NCBI GenBank assembly: GCA_902767455.1 | Contig: CACXHH010000189.1 | Span: 1 to 10,762, forward strand | Reading direction: 5' to 3' | DNA length: 10,762 bases | Origin: an uncultured Eubacteriales bacterium | GTDB lineage: Bacteria; Bacillota; Clostridia; Christensenellales; Borkfalkiaceae | Shown here: piece after piece, positions 1-8,000 of the stretch | Position numbering within the stretch: the first letter of the stretch is position 1 | Layout: each line of letters starts with the position of its first letter | The notes under the pieces: generated by a model | The model's database searches: none | Seen by the model: only the letters and a program-made list of their open reading frames with translations | What the model was told of the DNA's origin: nothing | Translations under genes and position numbers: made by a program

Positions 1-224
1 GCCGCTATCGTGATATTATAAGTTATAGCGGCAAATTCGGCGGTTATCTCTACGGCGTTCGCGGGCATAGAGAAAGCAGTTTCTTCAATCGCTTCGCCGT
101 TGAGAGTCAGAGCAACAAGCTCGAAGCCCTGCGCGGGCGTTATCGTGAGCGTTACGGTTTCGCCTTCGGCGGCTTTCGTCTTATCCGCCGTTACCGTTCC
201 GTTTTCGGTAGCCGCTATCGTGAT
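1..224 (-). repeat. Tandem 210-bp repeat in the left lipoprotein gene
   Basis: The 14-base string GCCGCTATCGTGAT occurs at 1-14 and again at 211-224. The 210-base period equals 70 codons, the length of one divergent B-repeat (YEITIAA and YNITIAA starts). At least two copies are therefore present, with the second continuing past the window. Confidence 0.75.
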
Positions 225-461
225 TTCATATTCGGTCACGGGCTGCGGCTCGGAGCCTTGTTCGGAAGAAGACGCGCTTTGGTCTTCGCTTGCCGACTGT
301 TCCGACAAACTTTCTTCCGCGGACGCGCTTTCCGAAACCGAAGTTTCCTTTTCGGAAGAAGGCTTCATCCCGGGCGCGCCTTTACAAGCCGCTACGCCGA
401 GAACGAGCGCAAAACACGCAAACAAAAGAAGAAAACTTATAGAGATTTTTTTGGTTTTCAT
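1..461 (-). CDS. B-repeat surface lipoprotein, N-terminal part (cut by window edge)
   Basis: Reading leftward from the ATG at 461-459, the frame stays open to base 1, so about 153 residues are visible and the C-terminus is missing. It begins MKTKKISISF, has a hydrophobic stretch, and reaches a lipobox VAAC with the lipidated Cys at residue 26, so it should be a membrane-anchored surface lipoprotein. Residues about 33-72 form a Ser/Glu-rich linker. From about residue 75 a domain runs YEITIAATENGTV, then TITPAQGFE, then FSMPANAVEITAEF, which fits the divergent InlB B-repeat family (Flg_new_2 type). A second copy starts as YNITIAA at the edge. A GGAGG Shine-Dalgarno (466-471 on the complement) lies 4-5 bases from the ATG. 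The protein shares its style with the operon lipoproteins further right but uses a different repeat subtype. Ligand unknown. Confidence 0.85.
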   Translation of the reverse strand, partial: MKTKKISISFLLLFACFALVLGVAACKGAPGMKPSSEKETSVSESASAEESLSEQSASEDQSASSSEQGSEPQPVTEYEITIAATENGTVTADKTKAAEGETVTLTITPAQGFELVALTLNGEAIEETAFSMPANAVEITAEFAAITYNITIA

Positions 462-480
462 TGTGTCCTCCGTTTTTCGT

Positions 481-496
481 TGTCAATAGGTTGACA
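481..496. promoter_or_regulatory. Inverted repeat over a -35 box (candidate operator)
   Basis: TGTCAA-TAGG-TTGACA is a perfect 6-bp inverted repeat with a 4-base spacer. The right arm is exactly the -35 box of the plus-strand promoter driving the AraC gene. A further GTCAACC at 546-552 is the inverse of GGTTGAC at 489-495. A factor bound here would block the AraC promoter. Which protein binds is unknown. Confidence 0.5.
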
Positions 497-519
497 TTAT
501 TCAATTTATATTTTATACT
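491..519 (+). promoter_or_regulatory. SigA promoter for the AraC-family gene
   Basis: TTGACA (491-496), a 17-base spacer and TATACT (514-519) make a near-consensus vegetative promoter. The predicted start is about 526, giving a leader of about 90 bases before the ATG at 617. It is among the strongest-looking promoters in the window. Confidence 0.75.
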
Positions 520-537
520 ATAAAATGCGATTTTCAA
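510..537 (-). promoter_or_regulatory. Promoter for the left lipoprotein, face-to-face with the AraC promoter
   Basis: On the minus strand TTGAAA (537-532), 16 bases, then TAAAAT (515-510) form a plausible promoter for the lipoprotein starting at 461. It lies inside a 17-base A/T element (506-522) identical to one upstream of the TerB-like gene. It overlaps the plus-strand promoter, so polymerase probably cannot use both at once. Confidence 0.5.
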
Positions 538-616
538 CTGATATAGTCAACCAAAAATCGACAAAAACAAACTTAACGGACGAAAACCGACGATTCACGA
601 TTTCAAGGAGAGACCG

Positions 617-1459
617 ATGGCTTATATAAAAAACGAATACAGAGCGACTGAAAAAACCGAACGATTTCCTTATATCCCGCAACCCGAAGATTACGGCGCG
701 TTAAGCTTTTTCACGTCGTCGGGGCACGAGTTTTTAAAGAAAAGCTACTACATGGCGCGCAAAGACTTTGACTTTTATATGATCAACTACGTCGTGAACG
801 GCACGGGCGCGCTCAAATACGGCAACAAAACGCATTTACTCAAAAAAGGAGATTTAAGCTTTATTTATCTCGGCGACGAGAACGTCTTTTATCCTACTTC
901 GGACGAACTCGAAATATACTTTTTTCACGTTTCGGGCACACCTGCTAAGGCGTTTTACAAAGCGGCTACCGAAAAAGGAAAAAACGTTTTCGAGAACTTT
1001 CCCGAAAGCGTCGTGATAAAGACTTTTGAAAGGATAAAAGAGCAGTTAAACGGCGAAAGGTCTTACTTCGAGCTTTCGAAAATAAGCAATTCGCTGCTCA
1101 CCGACATACTCGATTTTTCGCTTAAAAAGCCCGCAGAAAGTTACCCGCCGTTTATTATGAACGTGATCTACGTCATACGCGACGGCGTGTATACTTCGGT
1201 AAAAGACGTGGCAAAAGCCGTCGGCTTCGACCCTATCTATCTTGAAAGAGTTTACAAAAAGCACACGGGAAAAAGCATAAAACAGACGCTTTCCGAACGC
1301 GATATAAACAGAACGCAAAACCTGCTGCTCACTACCGATATGAGCGTGGCTAAAATCGCCGAACTTATCGGCTATTCCGACCCGAACGGGCTTATCCGCC
1401 TTTTCAAACGCCACGTAGGAGTCACTCCCTTATCTTACAGAAAACAGAATAAACGCTGA
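617..1459 (+). CDS. AraC-family transcriptional regulator
   Basis: This 280-residue protein has the usual AraC/XylS layout and length. Residues about 50-105 look like the cupin sensor domain (YMINYVVNGTGALKYG, then LLKKGDLSFIYLGD). The C-terminal part holds two helix-turn-helix motifs: residues about 194-218 (SVKDVAKAVGFDPIYLERVY) and 242-266 (SVAKIAELIGYSDPNGLIRL), ending in the family signature GVTPLSYRK. The start is fixed by an AAGGAGAG site at 605-612, four bases before the ATG. The gene is divergent from the left lipoprotein and has its own promoter. Such sensors often respond to sugars in Clostridia, but no ligand can be read here. The divergent lipoprotein, the gene itself, or distant genes are possible targets. 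Family call is secure; targets are inference. Confidence 0.95.
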   Translation: MAYIKNEYRATEKTERFPYIPQPEDYGALSFFTSSGHEFLKKSYYMARKDFDFYMINYVVNGTGALKYGNKTHLLKKGDLSFIYLGDENVFYPTSDELEIYFFHVSGTPAKAFYKAATEKGKNVFENFPESVVIKTFERIKEQLNGERSYFELSKISNSLLTDILDFSLKKPAESYPPFIMNVIYVIRDGVYTSVKDVAKAVGFDPIYLERVYKKHTGKSIKQTLSERDINRTQNLLLTTDMSVAKIAELIGYSDPNGLIRLFKRHVGVTPLSYRKQNKR

Positions 1460-1656
1460 ACTTCGATATTTTCAAATCAAGCGCAGCCGCAAATAAAAAA
1501 CGTTAAAAATATATATATTTCATTGAAATAAACGAAAAAAAATAATATGTTAAAATATATACGATTGCCGATATTATTACTTCGATAATACCATCAACAA
1601 AAAAAACGGAAAAAAGAGAAAAAAGAAAAACAAATAAGTCGGGTTATTATCTGCCG
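1460..1656. other. A/T-rich non-coding stretch
   Basis: No convincing gene is seen between the AraC stop and the terminator. The sequence is strongly A-rich on the plus strand. A weak promoter-like pair, TTGAAA (1523-1528), 17 bases, TATGTT (1546-1551), points toward the terminator at 1657-1705, which would give a transcript of about 150 bases. That is suggestive only. Confidence 0.5.
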
Positions 1657-1705
1657 TAACAAAAACCGCGGCGGGCGCAAAAAGCGCCCGCCGCGGTTTT
1701 TGTTA
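1657..1705. terminator. Bidirectional intrinsic terminator
   Basis: Arms at 1657-1678 and 1684-1705 pair perfectly over 22 bp around an AAAAA loop. The GC-rich core (CCGCGGCGGGCGC) is flanked by A5 on one side and T5 on the other, so a U-tract follows the GC stem on either strand. It sits between the convergent AraC and TerB-like genes and should end both. Confidence 0.93.
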
Positions 1706-1731
1706 AAATATTACTCGTTGACTTCAAGACT

Positions 1732-2184
1732 TTATCTGATAAGTTGTTTGAGCCATTTCCTTTCGCGGAAGGATACTTTCCCGTCCACCGCGCAGATAAG
1801 CAGGCAAACGGTAACGATATCGGCTTTCAAGTCGTCGCTTATCTCGCCGAAAAGGTCGGCTACGGCGTCGATAAACTGTTTGTATTCTTTTGTTTCGGCT
1901 TTGAAATACTTCATAAGCGCGTTGGCTTCGGCAAGCGTGAAATCACGCTCGAAAGCTACGTCGAGCATGGGTTTTACGAGAACGAATTCTTCTTCGGAAA
2001 TCTTTCCGTCGCTTATTATCGCGCCCACAACGAGCCCCGTATAAATAGTAAGCCCCGAAAGCCCGTTTTCGGTGACGAGCGCAAGCTTTGCGATGACGTC
2101 TTTACTCTTTTGCTCGACTACGAGCGCGTAAGTCACGGGGTCGATCTTCTCTACTTCGCGGCAGAGTTTTTCAAATTCAAACAT
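1732..2184 (-). CDS. TerB-like domain protein
   Basis: This 150-residue soluble protein has no signal peptide or membrane segment. It has the all-helical TerB (tellurite resistance) pattern with two similar acidic motifs: AIISDGKISEEEF at residues 55-67 and CAVDGKVSFRERKW at 131-144, with D59/E65 and D134/E141 in matching places. In this family such motifs are thought to bind a metal, probably calcium. The domain occurs widely outside tellurite operons, in stress and envelope contexts, and no other ter gene is present, so a tellurite role should not be assumed. An AGGAG site (2195-2199 on the complement) lies 10 bases before the ATG, slightly long. The gene has its own promoter and ends at the shared terminator. 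Function unknown. Confidence 0.85.
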   Translation of the reverse strand: MFEFEKLCREVEKIDPVTYALVVEQKSKDVIAKLALVTENGLSGLTIYTGLVVGAIISDGKISEEEFVLVKPMLDVAFERDFTLAEANALMKYFKAETKEYKQFIDAVADLFGEISDDLKADIVTVCLLICAVDGKVSFRERKWLKQLIR

Positions 2185-2234
2185 CGTTAAATATCTCCTG
2201 TAAAAATATATCGTAGGTTTAACACCTAAATTAT

Positions 2235-2263
2235 ATTTTATACTATATTTGAGCGCATGTCAA
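2235..2263 (-). promoter_or_regulatory. SigA promoter for the TerB-like gene
   Basis: On the minus strand TTGACA (2263-2258), 17 bases, then TAAAAT (2240-2235). The -10 region sits in a 17-base element (2231-2247) identical to the one at 506-522. The leader is roughly 45 bases. Confidence 0.7.
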
Positions 2264-2315
2264 TTTCAAAACGGTTTTTTTGTGTTTTTATACCGCCCGT
2301 CCGTACGCTTTAAAA

Positions 2316-2345
2316 CGGCGGCAAGCGTTTTTACGCTTGCCGCCG
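2316..2345 (-). terminator. Terminator of the three-gene operon
   Basis: Arms CGGCGGCAAGCGT (2316-2328) and its exact complement (2333-2345) form a 13-bp GC-rich stem with a 4-base loop. On the minus strand the stem is followed by TTTTAAAG, a short U-tract. It lies 20 bases past the stop codon at 2366 and isolates the operon from the TerB-like gene. Confidence 0.88.
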
Positions 2346-2365
2346 CTTATTCTACGAAATCTTTA

Positions 2366-3259
2366 TCAGTATTCGAGCTCGTTTGAAACGCGGAAGTTTG
2401 TAAAAGTGATCCCCGCGGCGCCCGATCTTATGCCGTAGCCCGAGCCGTGCAAAAAGTTTATTTCCGAATACGTTATATATGCTTTTCCGTCGATAAAGCA
2501 CGTGATATTCGTGCCTTCGACGACTACTTTGAGCTTATACGTTTTGCCTTCGACTATTTTATCCGCCGCCTGCAAGACCTTCAAAGCGTACCACGAGCCG
2601 TTGTCCGACTTGCCGAGATAGATCGTTCCGTCTATCCCGAGAAAGAAGAAATAATAGCTTATCCCCGCGCCCTGATCGAACTTTTCGGCGTTTGCCGTAC
2701 AGCAGACGATAAGTCCGTTATCGCTGCGTTTGCTCGCAATAACGTCGGCTTCGACGGTGCCGTAATTAAATTCGTCGTCAAAGTTGAGCGACATGGAAAG
2801 CCCGCTCGTATTCGTGTAAACTCCGTTTTCGTAGCTGAAACTGCCCAGAACGTCTTTAAGTCCGCCCGCGTAAGGCTTGGTAAAGCCGGCAACGAGCGTA
2901 AGGTTTCCGTTTACGGCGAGCGAAAAGTCGTACGGAAGCCCGTTTTTCTTCCAGTCGGTAAAGGTATAACCTTCTCTTTCGGGGGCTTGCGGCATGGTTG
3001 CCTTACCGCCCTTTTCGACTGTCTCTGTCGAATACAAGACGCCGTTTGCGAAATAATTGACCGTATACGTCACGGGAGAGATCGGTTCAACCGAAGTCTG
3101 GTCGCCTTCGCCCGAAGACGAAGGGGTATTTTCGCCGCTCGAAGTCGTAACGGCGCCGCTGACGTTTATTTTGAGTTTCTCGCCGCCCGCGCAAGCGGAA
3201 AGCGCGAGAGCAGAGATAATAAACGCCACGCTGAGAATAACGCTTAATAACTTTTTCAT
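2366..3259 (-). CDS. Small lipoprotein: one InlB B-repeat plus one beta-rich lectin-like module
   Basis: The 297-residue product starts MKKLLSVILS and has a lipobox LSAC with Cys at residue 23, so it should be lipid-anchored on the outside of the cell. A Ser/Thr/Gly-rich linker (about 34-60) precedes one B-repeat at residues 65-127 (YTVNYFANG, then EREGYTFTDW, then LTLVAGF). Residues about 138-293 form a beta-rich module: NYGTVEADVIAS, YKLKVVVEGTNITCFIDGKA, GYGIRSGAAGITFTNFRVS. This pattern resembles concanavalin A-like sandwich domains (LamG or DUF1080 type) and matches three modules in the giant lipoprotein of the same operon. It is the last gene. Its AAAGGAG site lies inside the end of the upstream coding region, which points to translational coupling. 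It has no visible catalytic motif, so a binding role is more likely. Ligand unknown. Confidence 0.85.
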   Translation of the reverse strand: MKKLLSVILSVAFIISALALSACAGGEKLKINVSGAVTTSSGENTPSSSGEGDQTSVEPISPVTYTVNYFANGVLYSTETVEKGGKATMPQAPEREGYTFTDWKKNGLPYDFSLAVNGNLTLVAGFTKPYAGGLKDVLGSFSYENGVYTNTSGLSMSLNFDDEFNYGTVEADVIASKRSDNGLIVCCTANAEKFDQGAGISYYFFFLGIDGTIYLGKSDNGSWYALKVLQAADKIVEGKTYKLKVVVEGTNITCFIDGKAYITYSEINFLHGSGYGIRSGAAGITFTNFRVSNELEY

Positions 3260-3263
3260 AATA

Positions 3264-3273
3264 TCACTCCTTT
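3264..3273 (-). promoter_or_regulatory. Shine-Dalgarno merged with upstream stop codon
   Basis: On the minus strand the last codons of the phosphoesterase read AAG GAG TGA, and AAAGGAG (3273-3267) is also the ribosome site of the next gene, seven bases from its ATG at 3259. Ribosomes ending the first gene are placed directly on the next start, so the two are probably coupled. Confidence 0.85.
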
Positions 3274-5042
3274 ACGGCGCCGACCGTCGGATTGTATTCG
3301 TCGGCAAACGAAACGGTAAACTGGTTTTGTTCGTTGAAGCACATATCGAATTCGGGGCTGTAATAGCAAAGGTCCATCGTCTTGGTCTTTTCGTTGACCT
3401 TTGCGATAAGGAAGGTGTTCATGCCGCTCGTGTACATAGCGCCCTGAGCGTTGACGAGTATCTGAGTTACGGTGTTACCGTTATCGCCTGTATCCTTACG
3501 CATTATCACTTGGTCGGTACACGTATGCCCCGAGAAGGTGAAGGCTATATTTTTATGCTTGCGGATGAGTTTTTCCCACATCTGATCGCCGTTGTTCACG
3601 CTGTCGAAAGAAATGTACTTCGAAGCAGCCGACGCGTTGGTTTCGTCTGTGAAGGTGCCGTCTACTTCGACGAGCGAGTGCGTCGTGATGATGACTCTTG
3701 CGTCGGGGTGTTCGGAAATTATCCTGTCTGCCCAGTTGAGAACGGTGTAGCGCGGCCCGAATTCAAGGCACATTATAAGGTATTCCACGCCGCAAGCGTT
3801 TACCGTTATCCAGTAGTTATCCATAAGCCCTTTCTCGAACGCTCCGCCAAAATACGGGTACGCCGAATATTTTTCGTACGGGAAGTAGCGATTGAAGAAC
3901 GTCGTGTCGCGGGTGACCTTGGCGCAGTCGTCGTAGTCGTGGTTGCCGACGAGAATGGTATACGGGATAACGTCGTCGAGCTGACTTATCGCAAGGCGCG
4001 CAACCGAATATTCTCTATTGCTCTGATCTACCCCCGTCCAACCTTTGTAACCGGGGTAGGTATCGGCGATATCGCCTACGAACATCGCGAACTTCATATT
4101 GAGTTTTGCGGCGTTTTCGGCTACCCATTTCTGTTGATTTATTATATTTTTATTGTTGTAGTGCGTCATCGCCTGAATATCGGGGAATACCGCGAAGCTG
4201 TAATCGTAATCGTTGCCCGTTTCTTCTACGGGAACGTATTTATCGAAAGTTCCGCGCAGGCAAGCGTTTTCGCCCGCCGTGTCGACGATCGTTTTGTCCT
4301 TGCCCCAAATCTCGCCGAAGTACCAGTTGGAAACGAGCCCGTCGCGTTCGGCTTTGGTTATTTCCGTTTTGGTCATATCGCTTGCAATAGTCTGAGTCGT
4401 CTGCGCGTTTTCGTAAACGGTTATCTGGCGTATCTCGCCGAAAAACGGCTGTTTTACGTCGTAATATATCCAGTTCTTCCAGTCGCAGCCGACGCCGTAC
4501 TTCATAAGCGCGACGTCGCCCGTCACTTTGGCGGCAACCGTTTCTTCGTGCTCGCCGTTGACGTAATAACTGAAAGTTCCGTTATCCGCGTCGCGGACGA
4601 GCGCTACGTGCGTCCACTCGTCGTTGCGCAAATCTACGCTCGTAAATTCGTACTCGAACTGCCATAAACGCGTTTCGTCGCTGTGTCCTTTATATCCCCA
4701 CTCGACTTTGAAGTTTCCGTTTTTACCTACGAGAAAATTGACTACGCCGGGAATAGTGTAACCGTTGTTATGATAGTTACCGAAGATGACTCCGCCTTCC
4801 AAATCGTCGGGAACGTTTTCGGGAAGCTTTATCCACGCTTCGAAGGTGTTTATAACTGCTCCCACGGGGTTTTCGGTATAGTACATCACGTGGTCGGCGG
4901 CTATCGAATATTTCGCCGCGCCGTTTTCAATAGTGTACGCGTTTGCGGGCGCGTAAACGGAGAAAGCGTTACCGGCAAGCGCCGCGCCGAGCAGCGCTAC
5001 GGCAGAAGCCGCCGCCGCAAGTTTTTTGATAAAATTTCTCAT
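3264..5042 (-). CDS. Secreted LamG-domain metallophosphoesterase
   Basis: The 592-residue protein begins MRNFIKKLAA with an Ala-rich Sec signal peptide (about 1-36) and no lipobox Cys, so it should be released or held by binding. Residues about 48-255 look like a LamG/concanavalin domain (FEAWIKLPE, WTHVALVRD, FSYYVNGE, FFGEIRQITVYENAQT). Residues about 280-530 are a calcineurin-like metallophosphoesterase: D288-I-Q290, GDIAD 323-327, GNHD 366-369, TTH with H455, and SGHTC 504-508. The family usually has DxH and GHxH; here Gln and Cys replace the two variable histidines. It should cleave phosphomono- or diesters outside the cell with a two-metal centre; the substrate is unknown. A GTG at 5051-5049 extends the frame by three codons but lies within the AAAGGAG site, so the ATG at 5042 is chosen. 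It is the middle gene of the operon, 18 bp after the giant lipoprotein. Confidence 0.9.
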   Translation of the reverse strand: MRNFIKKLAAAASAVALLGAALAGNAFSVYAPANAYTIENGAAKYSIAADHVMYYTENPVGAVINTFEAWIKLPENVPDDLEGGVIFGNYHNNGYTIPGVVNFLVGKNGNFKVEWGYKGHSDETRLWQFEYEFTSVDLRNDEWTHVALVRDADNGTFSYYVNGEHEETVAAKVTGDVALMKYGVGCDWKNWIYYDVKQPFFGEIRQITVYENAQTTQTIASDMTKTEITKAERDGLVSNWYFGEIWGKDKTIVDTAGENACLRGTFDKYVPVEETGNDYDYSFAVFPDIQAMTHYNNKNIINQQKWVAENAAKLNMKFAMFVGDIADTYPGYKGWTGVDQSNREYSVARLAISQLDDVIPYTILVGNHDYDDCAKVTRDTTFFNRYFPYEKYSAYPYFGGAFEKGLMDNYWITVNACGVEYLIMCLEFGPRYTVLNWADRIISEHPDARVIITTHSLVEVDGTFTDETNASAASKYISFDSVNNGDQMWEKLIRKHKNIAFTFSGHTCTDQVIMRKDTGDNGNTVTQILVNAQGAMYTSGMNTFLIAKVNEKTKTMDLCYYSPEFDMCFNEQNQFTVSFADEYNPTVGAVKE

Positions 5043-5050
5043 AAAACCCA

Positions 5051-5057
5051 CTCCTTT
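5051..5057 (-). promoter_or_regulatory. Shine-Dalgarno that fixes the phosphoesterase start
   Basis: AAAGGAG reads on the minus strand from 5057 to 5051, eight bases before the ATG at 5042. The in-frame GTG at 5051 uses the last G of this site, so it cannot be the start codon for this ribosome site. Confidence 0.8.
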
Positions 5058-5060
5058 ATA

Positions 5061-8000
5061 TTATTCGTCTTTAGTCGTTTTGCCGTACAAAGTTACGCCC
5101 GATACGAGCGTATCCGCCGTATATCGAGAGCCTTCGGCGTAAGTCTTATCGGTAAACCAGCCGCCGAACGTATATCCCGCGCGAACGCAGCCCGACGACG
5201 CCGAAATGCTTTCGCCCTTGTCAGCCGTGACGGAGTATTTAAACGCTTTGACGGTTATCGCCTTGAAGGTCGTTCCGCCGCGGTAGTCGGCGCCGCCGAT
5301 GGCAATAGGTTGCGGCGTGAAGCCGGTCATCGTGTCGTAAGTGACGTTCATGGCGGTCAAAGTCTTTTCGCCGTCGTCCATGGTGACGACGAAGTTATGC
5401 GTCGCCGCGGTGTAGACGAGTTTAACGAAAGTATCGGTATTTGCCTTTACTTCGTATTTCGTGCCGCCCGAGTTGCTGTCTTTGACCGTTCCGTCGGCGC
5501 TGACGAGATAAAGCCTTAAATAGTTTTTAGCTGAAACTTCAACGGTGAAACACGAATTGCCGTTGCCCGGTTTATAGGTGCTGAATATAGCGTATCTCGC
5601 GCCCACGGCGGGGATATTTATCGTCGTTTCGAGCGTGAAGTCCTTGCTCCAGTCGACCGTTATGCCCGTGTTGAGCATTTCGCCCGAGTTGAAAGCGTAA
5701 GTTTCGGCAAGTTCGTAAGTCGCCGTGAAAATCCATTTGGCGTAATAAGTCGCGCTGGCGGTGGCCGGCGAGTAAATATCAGCCGCGGTTGTTAAAGCCT
5801 GATCTTCGTACCAGCCCGCAAAATCGTAACCTTCGAGTTCGGGATCGGCTACGCTTTCTATAACGCCGTACTTTTCTACAGTTACGGGCTGTATCTCCGT
5901 GCCGCCGTCGGTCACGAACGAAATCGTGTAGTAAACTTTTTCTATCCACTTGGCGTAGACGGTCATATCGCCGCCGCCCATAACGGCGTTATCCCCCAAG
6001 GGCTGAGTCAGGGCTTGGTCGTAGTACCAGCCGTCGAACGTATATTCCGCGCTTGCGGGGATAGAAGAAACGATTTTTTCGCCTTCGACGAGTTGTTTGG
6101 TCGTATCTTCGCCCTGACCGTTCATATAAACGGTAAGCGTGTGCTTTGGCGCGGGCGTAAAGGTTATATTCTCAAAGGTGACGTTGCCGTCGGGCGCCGC
6201 AAGGGCTATTCCCGTGCCGTCGAACATATCGAGATGCTCGGTTATAGTGATGACCGTTACGTCGTTCACGCTTACGGCTATCTTTTCGGGCGTGTATTCT
6301 ATTTTGACGGTAAACGTGAAGTCGGAGAGCGTTCCCGCCTTAAAGTCTGCGTAATCGTCGCCGAAAGCGGTGCTATAAGCCGCCGTTTTAAGGTCGGCCT
6401 TGGTCACTCCGTCGGGCCAGAGCTGGAATACTTTCGCGTTGGAAACGAGCCTGAAATTGCCGTTCAAGCCCTGATAGAGCAAGTACGCGTCGAAGGCGTT
6501 GCTCCAGTTCGTGCCGCTTTCGTTCTGCGTGGAAGCAAAGTACACGCCGTAGCGGAGCGTTCCGCTCTTATAACGGAGCGTTATCGTAGCTTCCGTAGTG
6601 CCGTAACGTGCTTCGTCGATAACGGTGGCGAACGAAGCGCCGTTTGCAACGTACCTGCCGCTTCTTTCGTATACGGTGAAGTTATGGAGTTTGTAAGTCC
6701 ATTCGGCGTAGAGCGTGCCGTTAGCGGTAAAGGTGAGCGCTTCAAGGTCGGCGGGCTCCTTACAAGCCGCGTCGTAGAACCAGCCCGCGAACGTATATCC
6801 TTCGCGAGTAGGCGCCGTAACGGTGAGAACGGAGCCTTCCACCCACTCGGCGTTTTCAATCGCGTTTCCGCCGTTCGTTTCAAACGAAAGCTCGTGTATA
6901 AGCGCGTTATCCACCCATTTTGCGTAAAGCGTCACGTCTTTGGTAACGACGAGTTCGGTGAGTGACGCGCGCTCGGTCAGATCTTCGTCGAGATACCAAC
7001 CGGCAAACGTTGCGTTTTCTTTGGTCGGGTTGTCGACGGCTACCGGTTTAGAGCCCGAATAGCAGCTTTGAGCGGCGACGGCGCTTCCGCCGTTACTCTC
7101 GAAAGTGACCGTGTATTTTTCAAGCGGGATAAAGTTGAATTTATCGAAAGTTACTCCCGCGGCGTCGGCAAAGAAGCCTACGCCCGTGAATTTATTCCAT
7201 ATCTCGCGGTATTCGCCCGTGTATTTTACGAACTGAACGCCGTCGATATAAATGGCGATATAGTCGAGCGTCTTTTCGATGGCGAAGTTGAGAGTTACCG
7301 AGCTTGCGTTGCCGTTTATGAACGCCGAATAATCGAGATAAGTCTTGCTGTCGGAAGCAAACATATCGCTGAATTTTCCGCTGCCCGAAGGTCTGTTCGA
7401 GCTCTGGACGCGTTCGCCGTCGGCGCCTTCGACGTAGCCGAGCGCGTTGTAGCAGGAGCTGACCTGCGCGCTGTAATCGACCGACTCGGGAACGGTGGCG
7501 TTGAAGTACATTGCGATACCCTTTACGCCGTTTAAATAACTCGTTACGTTTTCGGCGTATGCGTTGATGAAAAGACCTATCCTTGCCGGCGCTCCGAGCG
7601 TTATATCAGCCGACCATTTGCCGTAAGAATATTCGTCGCCCGAAGCGTAGATCGCCGCCGTCGAGCCGCCCGAAACGTACTTTCCGCTGCTTCTCGATAC
7701 GGTGAACTTGTTGACTTTCTTCGTAAATTCGGCGTAGAGCGTGAAGTCTTCTTCGGGCAGATATTCGAACGCGTCGAACTTTTCGGTGCGAGCTTCGTCG
7801 AGATACCAACCGTCGAAAGTCCAGCCGTCAAGCGTGGGATCGGCTACACCTATCGCCGTGCCTACTTCCCATTTTATCGACTGCATTTCGCAAGCTCCCT
7901 GCGTATCGAAGGAAACTTTTTTAAAGACGCGTTCGCGCCAGCCCGCGTAAAGCGTTAAGTCCTTAGTGACGGTAAACGTTGCGAAGTCGACTTTTTCGGT

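Noticed and set aside
1732..2184. Tellurite resistance function for the TerB-like protein
   Set aside because: No other ter gene is present, and the TerB domain is common in unrelated settings, so only the domain name is supported.
1744..2190. Plus-strand frame of 148 codons opposite the TerB-like gene
   Set aside because: The minus strand has a promoter, ribosome site and two TerB-type acidic motifs. The plus-strand frame has none of these.
3057..4667. Long plus-strand open frame of 536 codons opposite the phosphoesterase and small lipoprotein
   Set aside because: It lies antisense to two genes with clear domains and signal peptides, has no recognisable motif and crosses a gene boundary. 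Codon bias on the real strand leaves few stops in this frame.
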